The position numbers and the translations under genes are program-made. A model generated the notes under the pieces. That model was given only the letters and a program-made list of their open reading frames with translations, did not search any database and was not told the DNA's origin. Shown here one piece after another: positions 8,729 to 17,142 of a stretch of 64,000 nucleotides of DNA. The stretch spans positions 3,162,001 through 3,226,000 of the forward strand of contig NZ_CP125942.1 in assembly GCF_039602135.1 (NCBI RefSeq). Direction: 5' to 3'. The DNA comes from Glutamicibacter sp. B1 (GTDB lineage Bacteria > Actinomycetota > Actinomycetes > Actinomycetales > Micrococcaceae). The stretch's first letter is position 1, and the number at the start of each line of letters is the position of its first letter.

Positions 8729-8773
8729 ATAACGCGCCAGGACTATCTGTAATGGACAGTCCCAGCGCGTTAT
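8729..8773 (-). terminator. Long imperfect hairpin upstream of the permease
   Basis: ataacgcgccaggact (8729-8744) pairs with agtcccagcgcgttat (8758-8773) at 14 of 16 positions with a 13-nt loop. A second small palindrome, gtttg-gta-caaac (8715-8727), follows. It lies 20 bases past the stop of the 8793-9086 gene, so termination is likely, but there is no T-run and a leader role for the permease is possible. Confidence 0.5.
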
Positions 8774-8792
8774 GCGTGGTTAAGCTCTATTA

Positions 8793-9086
8793 TCAGTCTT
8801 CAAACTTCTTGTCCGGATTGGCTGAGGATCGGTTCACTCCGGTCCCCTTGCCCAGGTCTGGATCATTTTCCTTACCTGCCATGGTCATCACCGAGATGAT
8901 CAGCAAGCAGGCGACGAAGGCAATTCCGAAGCAGGCAAGTCCAATGTCGAAACGCAGTGGATTCTGTGATCCGCCGGTGGAACTGACCAGGCCGACGACT
9001 CCGGCGATAATCGCCATCACCAGCGAGAAGCTCAGTGGGCCCTTAATTGATTGGCTCCACGGCTGCTTCTTTTTGTTGTTTCCCAC
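8793..9086 (-). CDS. Small two-helix membrane protein
   Basis: 97 residues from GTG 9086, chosen because CGGAG lies six bases upstream; the frame continues to a TTG at 9122. A basic N-terminus (NNKKKQPWSQSIKGP) is followed by two hydrophobic helices (LSFSLVMAIIAGVVGLV and IGLACFGIAFVACLLIISVMTMAG) and a charged soluble tail. I do not recognise the family. It follows the 9125-9739 membrane protein closely enough to be translationally coupled, so the two probably act together in the membrane. Confidence 0.6.
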   Translation of the reverse strand: MGNNKKKQPWSQSIKGPLSFSLVMAIIAGVVGLVSSTGGSQNPLRFDIGLACFGIAFVACLLIISVMTMAGKENDPDLGKGTGVNRSSANPDKKFED

Positions 9087-9124
9087 CAGAAACTCCGTTT
9101 CTACTTTTCCTGCAGACTTCAAGA

Positions 9125-9739
9125 CTAGTTGTTTTTTTGCTCCGGCGTTTGCGCCGCGTTGGCTGATTCAGCCTTCATTTCGTGGCGATGACCGAAGCCG
9201 GCAATCAGCTCGAAGACTGCAAAGACAATGGTGCCGCCACCAATCAGGCCAAAGAGTCCGTGTGCATCCATGCCGCCGCTGAAGCACAGTGCAATGGCCA
9301 AAATCACGCCGACAGCACCGGTGACCAACTGGTTTCTAAACGGTGGGAAGGCTTCGCGAAGCTTGGCGAAAACATAAAGTTCGGCAAGACCAGAGACGAG
9401 GAAGGCGAAGGCTGCGATATAACCGATCCATGCCACGGAGGAGACGAAGATAGTGGCAATGCCGGCCATGAGCATCAGCCCAGCGCCCGCAGCGTAGGCG
9501 CCGCGGGACTTCTCTGGTGCACTCTCAACCACCACGTACTGCCACATAAAAACGCCGGTGACTACGAGGAACCCTGCCGTCGAATAGGCAAGGACCTTCT
9601 CGTCCGCTCCGATCCAGAAGATCGAGAGTAGGGCGTAGGCCAGAGCTGTTAGTCCGCGCAAGAAGACTGGGCGGAAAACATCTTGGGCTTGGTTTGGGGT
9701 GGTTTTTGGTGCAGGCACAATTTCTATTCTACCGTGCAT
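9125..9739 (-). CDS. Multi-pass membrane protein, HdeD/DUF308-like topology
   Basis: 204 residues with six evenly spaced hydrophobic helices between about residues 25 and 180 and a short hydrophilic tail rich in Ala, Glu and Asn. The regular pattern of short helix pairs resembles HdeD/DUF308-like proteins, but I cannot confirm it by motif. The start ATG 9739 has no obvious ribosome site, so the 5' end is less certain. It heads a two-gene unit with the small membrane protein downstream. Confidence 0.6.
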   Translation of the reverse strand: MHGRIEIVPAPKTTPNQAQDVFRPVFLRGLTALAYALLSIFWIGADEKVLAYSTAGFLVVTGVFMWQYVVVESAPEKSRGAYAAGAGLMLMAGIATIFVSSVAWIGYIAAFAFLVSGLAELYVFAKLREAFPPFRNQLVTGAVGVILAIALCFSGGMDAHGLFGLIGGGTIVFAVFELIAGFGHRHEMKAESANAAQTPEQKNN

Positions 9740-10003
9740 AGAACTAACCGCCAGTTCGGCGATGTTCCATAGGGATAAAGGCTACCGACATAAGCAGCAT
9801 CCGGACGCGAAGCATGCAGTACCCTCTTGTGGCGTTCCGCGATTCGCACTGGTGCAACCTATTCGAGCTTTGTTGCCCGCCAATATTCCAAACAATGAGG
9901 AAAAATCGGAAACTAGGTTATTTTTCTACGTAACGTATGCGATCGATCAGCCTACAAACCATACGCTTTTCTATGTCAGAAACCAATTGGATTGAGGATT
10001 GAA

Positions 10004-11269
10004 ATGTGGAAGCTTCACAAGTCACGCGGTACATTTCTGAATAAATACAATTTCAAAGACGACCGCAGTTTTTGGTGGTACGCAGCTGAACTATTGGCAG
10101 AACAAGCTGGTCCAAACGATGCCGACGAGCTCCGAAGAATGCAGAACGATACGGATCGTTCATGGATGTTTTGGAAACCGACAAACTCCAATTGCCCGGA
10201 GATCTCAAGAACTGTTGACAAGCTAGTCTCTTCCCTTCCACAAGAATGGACTGCCACTGGGAAGAACATTTTCGTTGGAATCGCCCCTCTAGGGGAGATT
10301 AATGCATCGGCATGGAATCAAGATGTTCGCGGAATCGTGGAAGTCAATCTTCAGTACCTCTGGGCGTTAGAAGCCTACGTCTTGGCCTTTGACGAGTTCC
10401 GGTTTGTTATGCGAGATGCTATCGGGAACCATCTTTATGGCACCGAACTTCTAGCTCCTAGTCCAGACTTTGGAAGCTTCTTTAGCTCATGGAACGCTCT
10501 CGATCGCGCCAAGCAAATATGGGAGGACGATACCGTCATTTTCGCCGGTGATCACACCATCTACAGAAGGGTTGCAAAGCGTAACAATTCAGAAATCGAC
10601 AACGGTGTAGCCAATTGCGTTAGTTTTATCATCGGCCACGAACTTGCCCATCATTTCTTGACACACACGTCTTCGGGGGGCGCCCGAAGTAGAGCACGGC
10701 AAGCAAAAGAATTAGTATTACCATTACTCAGTCCTGATTCTGAGTCGGTTCGTTGGGAATTACCTATTAAATGGGTTGACGAACTCGAAGCAGATTTAGT
10801 ATCGGTTGCATTAATTTGTCAAAAGTTCACTCAGTCTGGCGACCCTGAAGATGCCTACCGCGCGTTACTTGGTAGCTATATTGCACTGATTTGTGCAAAC
10901 CACGGTCAAAATTTGTCCTCTGCTGATCCGCAATCAGATGATTCGACGCATCCCCCACTGCAAACTCGGCTGACTTATATCGGAATCGCCGTTCGCTCTT
11001 GGTTTGCTGATCATCCTCGGGGGAAATATAACGATCACCCGATCGACCTACTGAACCAACTTGATGCATTCATCAGCCTGATCGCGCTTCATCAGGAGAA
11101 TGAGATCCGCTCAGAGGCCGAGAGCGTGGCAGCGGTCCGACAATGCGCAAGCACTTTTATGCAAGCATGGGAGGAATTAGCTGCAACAATCCCTCTTCGG
11201 ATGGATGCTCAAGTTTTGCATCCACCGGAATCTGAAGGGTATAAAACTGGAATTTCGAAGCAAGGCTGA
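10004..11269 (+). CDS. HExxH metallopeptidase of unknown family, AT-rich
   Basis: 421 residues from ATG 10004 (GAGG seven bases upstream). The centre carries a zinc-peptidase core: FIIGHELAHHFLTH (HELAH at about residues 212-216) and, some 45 residues later, WVDELEADLVSVAL, whose ExxAD form matches the third-ligand helix of gluzincins. No signal peptide or membrane helix, so it should act in the cytoplasm. The N-terminal 200 residues (rich in Trp and Phe) resemble nothing I recognise. The gene is AT-rich for the window (42% GC in 10741-10800) and stands alone, which suggests transfer. Cytoplasmic HExxH proteins of this sort include the phage-exclusion protease Lit and IrrE/ImmA regulators; kinship with either is only a guess. 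Confidence 0.75.
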   Translation: MWKLHKSRGTFLNKYNFKDDRSFWWYAAELLAEQAGPNDADELRRMQNDTDRSWMFWKPTNSNCPEISRTVDKLVSSLPQEWTATGKNIFVGIAPLGEINASAWNQDVRGIVEVNLQYLWALEAYVLAFDEFRFVMRDAIGNHLYGTELLAPSPDFGSFFSSWNALDRAKQIWEDDTVIFAGDHTIYRRVAKRNNSEIDNGVANCVSFIIGHELAHHFLTHTSSGGARSRARQAKELVLPLLSPDSESVRWELPIKWVDELEADLVSVALICQKFTQSGDPEDAYRALLGSYIALICANHGQNLSSADPQSDDSTHPPLQTRLTYIGIAVRSWFADHPRGKYNDHPIDLLNQLDAFISLIALHQENEIRSEAESVAAVRQCASTFMQAWEELAATIPLRMDAQVLHPPESEGYKTGISKQG

Positions 11270-11322
11270 TTATGTAAACATCAAGTCGCGAAGTCCGAAG
11301 ATTTACCTTCTGCATGTTTAGA

Positions 11323-12555
11323 TCATCGGGCTTCCCCGCAGCGCCTTCGAATCAACGACTCATCGAGACCCTTGATCGAAGCGGCACCCATCAACTGCAT
11401 GGCCACTTCTACTTCCTTCGCCAGCAGTTCAATAGCGCGAGTGACGCCTTCTTCACCGCCGGCCATCAGTCCGTAAAGATAGGCCCGGCCGATCAGTACA
11501 AAGTCAGCGCCTGCGCACAATGAAGCGACAATGTCCGCGCCGGACATGATGCCGGAATCCAGAATGATTTCCATTTCTTCGCCGACTTCGGCCCGCACTT
11601 CGCGTAGTGCTTCAAAGGCAATGGGAGCACGGTCCAACTGGCGCCCACCATGGTTAGAAACCACCAGACCATCAGCACCGGCAGCTTTGGCCTTGGCGGC
11701 GTCCTCCGTGGTCAATACACCCTTAACGAAGAGTTTGCCTTTCCAAAGTTCACGGATCCATTTCAGATCGTCAAAGTCCAAGGAGGAATCGAACATGGAA
11801 TTGATGATGGTCGGCAGATCAGCCGAAGTGTCTGACAGTGAGGCAAACTTCAATGAATCGGTGGTCAAGAAATTGAACCACCACTCTGGACGGTAAGAGG
11901 CATCCAGGAAGGTCTTGAGCGTCGGCTCTGGTGGAATCTTCATCCCGTTACGGGTATCGCGATGACGTTGCCCTGCCACCGGCGTATCAACGGTCACCAG
12001 CAAGGTATCAAAACCCGCTTTGGCAGCGCGTTCCACCAGGGCTTTGGACTTCTCGCGGTCTTTCCAGAGGTATAGCTGGAACCATTTGCGCCCCTGGGGT
12101 GCTGCAGCTGCTACTTCCTCGATGGATCGGGTCCCCATGGTGGACAAGCTGAAGGGAATGCCGGCTTTTTGGGCTGCCCGCGAGCCACCGATTTCGCCTT
12201 CGGAGTGCATGAAACGAGTGAACCCGGTCGGGGCAATGCCAAAGGGAAGTTTGCTCGGTGCCCCAGCAATGCTGGTGGATAGATCCGAGTGCGCGGTGCC
12301 GTGCAGGATTCGAGGCAATAGTTCTACCGAGTCAAAGACTTCTCGGGCACGCTTGGCCGTGATTTCTCGCCCTGCGGCTCCATCAACGTAGTCAAAGGCT
12401 GCGGTCGGAGTGCGGCGCTGCGCAATTTTCCGCAGATCCCAAACATCCGCTGCTTTGGCCAGGCGAGCGGCACGTCGATCTGTTGAAGGGACTTTGAATT
12501 TCATCAGGCTGATCAGTTCAGCCACATCTGGTAGTTGTCGTTTGAGATTACCCAT
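11323..12555 (-). CDS. lldD: FMN-dependent alpha-hydroxy acid dehydrogenase (L-lactate dehydrogenase type)
   Basis: 410 residues with the full signature of the FMN alpha-hydroxy acid oxidising family: FDYVDGAAGREIT near the N-terminus, PFGIAPTGFTRFMHSEGE, WFQLYLWKDREKS, VTVDTPVAGQRHRDTRNG, KLFVKGVLTTEDA and the active-site block VSNHGGRQLDRAPIAFEAL with the catalytic His and Arg. The C-terminus has LDSGIMSGADIVASLCAGADFVLIGRAYLYGL. These enzymes oxidise L-lactate (or glycolate, mandelate) to the keto acid at the membrane face. Start ATG 12555 has AAAGGAG nearby. It is divergent from a FadR-type GntR gene, the usual arrangement for lactate-responsive control. Confidence 0.88.
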   Translation of the reverse strand: MGNLKRQLPDVAELISLMKFKVPSTDRRAARLAKAADVWDLRKIAQRRTPTAAFDYVDGAAGREITAKRAREVFDSVELLPRILHGTAHSDLSTSIAGAPSKLPFGIAPTGFTRFMHSEGEIGGSRAAQKAGIPFSLSTMGTRSIEEVAAAAPQGRKWFQLYLWKDREKSKALVERAAKAGFDTLLVTVDTPVAGQRHRDTRNGMKIPPEPTLKTFLDASYRPEWWFNFLTTDSLKFASLSDTSADLPTIINSMFDSSLDFDDLKWIRELWKGKLFVKGVLTTEDAAKAKAAGADGLVVSNHGGRQLDRAPIAFEALREVRAEVGEEMEIILDSGIMSGADIVASLCAGADFVLIGRAYLYGLMAGGEEGVTRAIELLAKEVEVAMQLMGAASIKGLDESLIRRRCGEAR

Positions 12556-12809
12556 GGACGGCTCCTTTTGATCTATTAGTTGTTTAGTACAGGATTCGCT
12601 GTTTGGCCCGGGTCCAATTAGAAGGCTCGTCGACGCTGACGTTGTTGCCCTACTGTCACAGCAGTTGATGCAATGCTCACGAAGTTGATCCTTGCGAAGA
12701 GTGAATATCCCGTAAGATTCCTGAAATATATTTCTACCCAGACTAAAGTGTTCATCAGATCAGCACCTAGCGCAGGTCATAAAGTTACGACCGGAAGAAT
12801 TAAAGAACC

Positions 12810-13445
12810 ATGGCCAGCTCGCTTTCCGAGAAACTCGCCGACACACTTCGTGAACGCATCAACCGCGGCGAACTTGCGCCGGGAACCGTGGTCATCGAAC
12901 CGGCCCTGGCTCAAGAATTCGAGGTTTCCAAAACTCCGGTACGCGAGTCACTCCGTCAGCTGACCAGCGAGGGTCTACTTCAGGTTTTACCCAAAAAGGG
13001 CTATCTCGTGCGCGCCATTTCTCTGAACGATGTTTACGAAGTCTTAGAACTACGCCGGCTACTTGAGCCTCATGTGGCAGGGCAGGTAGCCACACGGCAT
13101 TCGGCAGAACTTGTCGCCACCCTCAGCGAACATCTCAAGGCCCAGGAAGAATTAGCAGTCAGCGATCCCATCGCCTCAATGCATGCAGCGCGTCGCTTCC
13201 ACAGTGAGCTGTGCGCAGCCTCGCGCAATTCAAGGATTACCGCGAGTCTGGAAAACTGTTTGGCTCAAACGGCACGGGCCCACTACGTGTTGCCATCGAT
13301 GCAGCCCTATATGTCGCAATCCGAAGAACTCGCCGAACACCAACGCATCCTGGCCGCGATCCAAGACTCAGATGCCGCCGCCGCACAACAAGCGATGAGC
13401 GAGCATCTTGATTCGATCCGTCGGGCGATGCTCGAAGAAAGCTAG
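12810..13445 (+). CDS. GntR family regulator, FadR subgroup (FCD domain)
   Basis: 211 residues. The winged helix is at the N-terminus: LADTLRERINRGELAPGTVV, then ALAQEFEVSKTPVRESLRQL and GLLQVLPKKGYLVR, a textbook GntR pattern. The rest is an all-helical FCD ligand domain (LELRRLLEPHVAGQVA; metal-ligand His/Asp candidates in ARRFHSELCAAS and EHQRILAAIQ). FCD regulators sense organic acids such as lactate or glycolate. The divergent lactate dehydrogenase gene makes that the likely ligand and target. It is followed five bases later by the AraC gene. Confidence 0.88.
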   Translation: MASSLSEKLADTLRERINRGELAPGTVVIEPALAQEFEVSKTPVRESLRQLTSEGLLQVLPKKGYLVRAISLNDVYEVLELRRLLEPHVAGQVATRHSAELVATLSEHLKAQEELAVSDPIASMHAARRFHSELCAASRNSRITASLENCLAQTARAHYVLPSMQPYMSQSEELAEHQRILAAIQDSDAAAAQQAMSEHLDSIRRAMLEES

Positions 13446-13450
13446 TCCTG

Positions 13451-14890
13451 GTGAGTGCCCAGAACCCAACTGCTGACCTGTTAAGTCAGACCACTAGTCC
13501 GCTGGTACACCAACAGGAGTTGGCCTACCCCACGCTAAATGCTGACGTGCAGGTCGCATGGAAATGCAATCTGAACTACACCATCGTGGTCTGGGTCCAT
13601 CAAGGCACCGCGCGCGTACATTTTGAAAATGAGGTCATCGAATTACACCCGGGCCAGGCTCTGTGGATTCCTCAGCGCACAGCCCACATGGTGGAGCACG
13701 CAGCAGACAGCTTAGCCTTGGCCATCCTCATCCCGGCACGCCATAGCGGGCCGGGCATTGGCGAGTTACTGCGCATTGAAGTGCCGCCGGGCCAAACCGG
13801 CTGGATGTTCTACCTCATGCTTCTCACTCTCTCCCCTTTACACCGAGGACAACTACCCACGGCGCGAGTGGTGGAGCATCTGACGCATTTCATTGTTGAC
13901 ATTCACCAGACGCCATCAGCATCCCTGCCACCGGCGCAACACCCGGCATTGGAACGGGCTCGCAGATTCCTCGGGCAAAATCCCAACACGACGAAGACTC
14001 TGAGCGCCGTGGCCGACGCGGCGGGAACTACAGAGCGAACCCTACGCAGACAGATCACCCGTGAATATTCCATGACCTTTAGGCAGTTTCGTGAAAGCTG
14101 CCGCACCTCTCGTTCTCCGGCTGCACACGAGGGCCATTGGCAACCGGTTCCCGCCCTGTCTACGCGCTGGATGCGTTTTCCACAGCACCGATATGCCCTA
14201 TGGGCCTACCAAGGACGCGGCTCGGTGAGCGTGATGCCACCTTCAGCCGATGAATCTCAGATCCATACCCAGCGTTTGGAAGCTGGCGAATTACTGGTCA
14301 TCCCAGATGGCTATTCGGTACGTCTGGACATCGATTCCGGTGCACTCTTCTTCCCACTGAGCATGCGGCTGGACCCCAGTGAGCAACGAACGGATCTGCG
14401 CTTACCGATACGACTGCCAACCGATTCTGAACCTGAATTACTGCGATGGGCCATTGCCCACATCACCGCGCTGCGCCCACCGCACTTTGATCGCAGCGAT
14501 GTCTTTCGTCTCTTGGAACAAGCCACCCACTACCCCGGACTGCGTTGGCCTCAGGAGCCGAGCCTGAACACCATCGCGCGACGATTAATGGCGGATACGG
14601 CCGGAAAAAGTACCCTGAGCGACTTAGCAGCAGAGCACGGTTTGAGCCTACGGAGTCTGCAGCGTTCATGGCGCGCATCCACTGGCCAAACTCTCACTGC
14701 TTGGTGGACCGACTATCGGTTGCAGCGCGCAGAGGGCATGCTCCGTGCTGGTTTTTCACTGCCTTCAGTGGCTCGTTGGGTAGGTTATGAGCACGTTCCA
14801 AACTTCTCCCGCGCTTTCCTCACCTCACGCGGCTACCGACCTGGATCTATACGACAGTCAACGAGTTTCGGTCAGAGAAATATCTATTAA
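13451..14890 (+). CDS. Tandem AraC-type regulator (two cupin-HTH units fused)
   Basis: 479 residues that read as two AraC proteins joined. Unit one: cupin-like sensor (about residues 20-130; GTARVHFENEVIELHPGQALWIPQRTAHMVEHA) then a half HTH (LSAVADAAGTTERTLRRQITREY, about 183-205). Unit two: second cupin (about 225-320; GRGSVSVMPP, AGELLVIPDGYSVRLDI) then a full AraC HTH (STLSDLAAEHGLSLRSLQRSWRASTG and LPSVARWVGYEHVPNFSRAFLTSRGYRPG, about 385-460). The first HTH lacks its second helix-turn-helix. Start GTG 13451, five bases after the GntR stop, with only a weak ribosome site. It lies directly before the siderophore locus, which it may activate, as AraC proteins do for siderophore uptake in other bacteria (inference). 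Confidence 0.82.
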   Translation: MSAQNPTADLLSQTTSPLVHQQELAYPTLNADVQVAWKCNLNYTIVVWVHQGTARVHFENEVIELHPGQALWIPQRTAHMVEHAADSLALAILIPARHSGPGIGELLRIEVPPGQTGWMFYLMLLTLSPLHRGQLPTARVVEHLTHFIVDIHQTPSASLPPAQHPALERARRFLGQNPNTTKTLSAVADAAGTTERTLRRQITREYSMTFRQFRESCRTSRSPAAHEGHWQPVPALSTRWMRFPQHRYALWAYQGRGSVSVMPPSADESQIHTQRLEAGELLVIPDGYSVRLDIDSGALFFPLSMRLDPSEQRTDLRLPIRLPTDSEPELLRWAIAHITALRPPHFDRSDVFRLLEQATHYPGLRWPQEPSLNTIARRLMADTAGKSTLSDLAAEHGLSLRSLQRSWRASTGQTLTAWWTDYRLQRAEGMLRAGFSLPSVARWVGYEHVPNFSRAFLTSRGYRPGSIRQSTSFGQRNIY

Positions 14891-14975
14891 CGACAAATTG
14901 TCTTTGTTGCTCGATACCTGACATTCACGGATTTTCTAGGACTTATTAACCCGTTTCGGGCTTTCCAGCGATCTT

Positions 14976-14994
14976 TGATGTATGGGTACCCTAA
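14976..14994. promoter_or_regulatory. Candidate DtxR/IdeR iron box
   Basis: tgatgtatgggtaccctaa matches the actinobacterial iron-box consensus TWAGGTWAGSCTWACCTWA at 14 of 19 positions (my count, consensus from memory). It lies 102 bases before the start of the first siderophore-binding lipoprotein gene. Moderate match; the position supports iron repression of the operon. Confidence 0.4.
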
Positions 14995-15096
14995 GTGGCT
15001 AAGGATAGTCTTCTATCTCGTTATTGCTCGCTCGTCTTGCCCCAGGATTCTGCCCCGCGCAGCCTCAGGCAAGCCACCACCAAGGAGAGAATCCAG

Positions 15097-16113
15097 GTGC
15101 GTATTAACCTTCGTACGATTGCTTCGACCACCGTGGCCGCGGCCCTCGTGTTAGGCCTCGGGGCCTGCACCGCCAGCAGCTCCGCCACATCGGAAACCAG
15201 CCAAGCTGAGTCCTCCGACGCCCAGCAGGGCCAGTGGCCACGCACCATCACCGATGAAAAGGGCTCTGTAACCATCGAGGAACAGCCCAAGCGCATCGTG
15301 AACACCGCAATGTCCACCACCGGATCCTTGCTCGCCATCGACGCACCGGTCGCGGCCACCACCATCACTACCCCAGGCCCAGAGGCTGACTCCAACGGAT
15401 TCTTCACTCAGTGGAGCGAGGCAGCCACCGCAGCCGACGTGCAGCCACTGTATAAGATTGGCAACTTTGATCTGGAATCGATCATCGCCCAGGACCCAGA
15501 TCTGATCGTGGTCTCCACCTCCGGCGCTGACTCGGTGATGGACCACTACGACCAGCTCAAGGAAATCGCACCCACCATCGTGGTGAACTACTCCGATAAA
15601 GACTGGCCAGAATTGACCCGCCAGTTGGCTGAAGCCACCGGCCACGAGGCCGAAGCGGAAAAGATCATCGCAGAATTTGATGAGCGTGCAGCGCAGGTCA
15701 AGGAAAAGCTCGCGATTCCAGCCGGCACTACCGCCTCCATCGTTTCCTACAACAAGGGTTCAGCCTCACCAGTAGGTAAAACCACCGGGCCGCACTCGCG
15801 ACTAATCACGTCGCTGGGCTTTGACGTTGTCGAACCACCGGAAGAGTACAGCACCAACCCACAGAAGCGTGATGACTTTGTCTTCACCTCCTATGAAGGT
15901 CTGGCCAAGTCGGCGACCGGGGACGCAACCTTCCTGATTGCAGCCACCGATGAAACCGCCAAGACTTTCCTCGAAGATCCAACGCTGGCCAACCTGCCTT
16001 CGGTCAAGAGCAAGAACGTCTTCCCGCTAGCCAACTCGTTTCGTCTGGATTACTACTCATCCAGCCAGATCTTGGACTACTTCGAGAACGACTTCCCTTC
16101 CCTGTCGAAGTAA
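15097..16113 (+). CDS. Ferri-siderophore ABC transporter substrate-binding lipoprotein
   Basis: 338 residues from GTG 15097, which has AAGGAGAG seven bases upstream; the frame is open back to 14995 but that leader is not signal-like. The N-terminus is a lipoprotein signal (RINLRTIASTTVAAALVLGLGAC, lipobox LGAC). The mature part is a FepB/FhuD-type helical-backbone binding protein: PKRIVNTAMSTTGSLLAIDAP, LESIIAQDPDLIVVSTSGAD, VNYSDKDWPELTRQLAEATG and VFPLANSFRLDYYSS near the end. It should capture ferric siderophore at the outer membrane face. It heads an operon with two permeases, a siderophore reductase-type protein and an esterase, but no ATPase gene. Confidence 0.88.
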   Translation: MRINLRTIASTTVAAALVLGLGACTASSSATSETSQAESSDAQQGQWPRTITDEKGSVTIEEQPKRIVNTAMSTTGSLLAIDAPVAATTITTPGPEADSNGFFTQWSEAATAADVQPLYKIGNFDLESIIAQDPDLIVVSTSGADSVMDHYDQLKEIAPTIVVNYSDKDWPELTRQLAEATGHEAEAEKIIAEFDERAAQVKEKLAIPAGTTASIVSYNKGSASPVGKTTGPHSRLITSLGFDVVEPPEEYSTNPQKRDDFVFTSYEGLAKSATGDATFLIAATDETAKTFLEDPTLANLPSVKSKNVFPLANSFRLDYYSSSQILDYFENDFPSLSK

Positions 16114-16119
16114 GGCCTC

Positions 16120-17142
16120 GTGTTCCAAACTCGCACTTCAACCAGACGCCGTTCACCACTGCTGTGGTGGGCGGCGGCCTTGGTCATGCTCTGTCTGCTG
16201 ATGTTCTGCTCCTTCGCTGTTGGCTCGGCCTCCATTTCCTTGCCGGAAACCCTGCGCGCCATCACCGACTTTGATCCTTCCAATACCGAACACCTGCTGG
16301 TGCATGAACTACGTATTCCGCGTACCTTCTTGGCCATCTTGGTCGGCGCCGGCCTAGGTTTGGCCGGAGCTCTGATGCAATCTTTGACACGTAACCCGCT
16401 GGCCGAACCCGGTCTGCTCGGCGTGAACTCAGGTGCCGCCTTTGCGGTGGCCCTGGCGATTACCTTCGGGGTGATCCAGCCAGCGGTCTTGATGCTCTTC
16501 GCCTTTGCAGGGGCTGGGGCCAGCAGCATTGCCGTGTTCATCCTCGGCCAACGCAGTACCCGCGGCAATGACCTCTCCCGCATGGTGTTAGCCGGTGCCG
16601 GATTGTCGGTCATGCTCGCAGCAGCCACCACCATTTTGATTATTGGTGGAACCTCTCAGAACCAAAGCAAGTATGCTTCCTGGGCCACCGGCTCACTGCA
16701 AGGCCGAGGCTACGATGTCTTACCCACCACGCTGGTCGTGATCCTCGTTGGCTCCGTTTTGGCCCTGGGCATGTCACGCACCCTCGATGCACTGGCCCTA
16801 GGCGAGGACTCCGCCAAGGCGCTCGGGATCAACTCACAACGCGCTTGGATTCTTGGATTGCTTGGCATCGTTTTACTTCCCGGAGCCGCCACCGCTGCGG
16901 CCGGCCCGATTAGTTTCATCGGCCTCGCTGCGCCGCATGCCGCACGCATGCTGGTAGGCGCGGGACACCAGCGCCTGCTTCCGCTGTCCATGGCTTTAGG
17001 AGCCTTAGCTCTACTCATTGCCGACATCCTTGGCCGAGTAGTCGTCATTCCCGACGAGGTCGGTGCCGGAGCGATGAGCGCACTGATCGGTGCACCACTG
17101 TTTATCTTGCTAGCTCGGCGCATGCTCAAGGCAGGTAGCTAA
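16120..17142 (+). CDS. FecCD-type ferri-siderophore permease, first subunit
   Basis: 340 residues with about ten membrane helices. Family landmarks: ELRIPRTFLAILVGAGLGLAGALMQSLTRNPLAEPGLLGVNSGAAFAVAL, ALGINSQRAWILG (the loop that contacts the ATPase) and AAAGPISFIGLAAPHAARMLVG, then LLIADILGRVV. Start GTG 16120, six bases after the binding-protein stop. It forms a heterodimer with the next gene product, forming the channel for the siderophore. Confidence 0.9.
   Translation: MFQTRTSTRRRSPLLWWAAALVMLCLLMFCSFAVGSASISLPETLRAITDFDPSNTEHLLVHELRIPRTFLAILVGAGLGLAGALMQSLTRNPLAEPGLLGVNSGAAFAVALAITFGVIQPAVLMLFAFAGAGASSIAVFILGQRSTRGNDLSRMVLAGAGLSVMLAAATTILIIGGTSQNQSKYASWATGSLQGRGYDVLPTTLVVILVGSVLALGMSRTLDALALGEDSAKALGINSQRAWILGLLGIVLLPGAATAAAGPISFIGLAAPHAARMLVGAGHQRLLPLSMALGALALLIADILGRVVVIPDEVGAGAMSALIGAPLFILLARRMLKAGS

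Noticed and set aside
9699..9995. 98-codon plus-strand frame upstream of the HExxH peptidase
   Set aside because: No ribosome site, overlaps the start of the minus-strand membrane gene, no recognisable protein character; probably chance.
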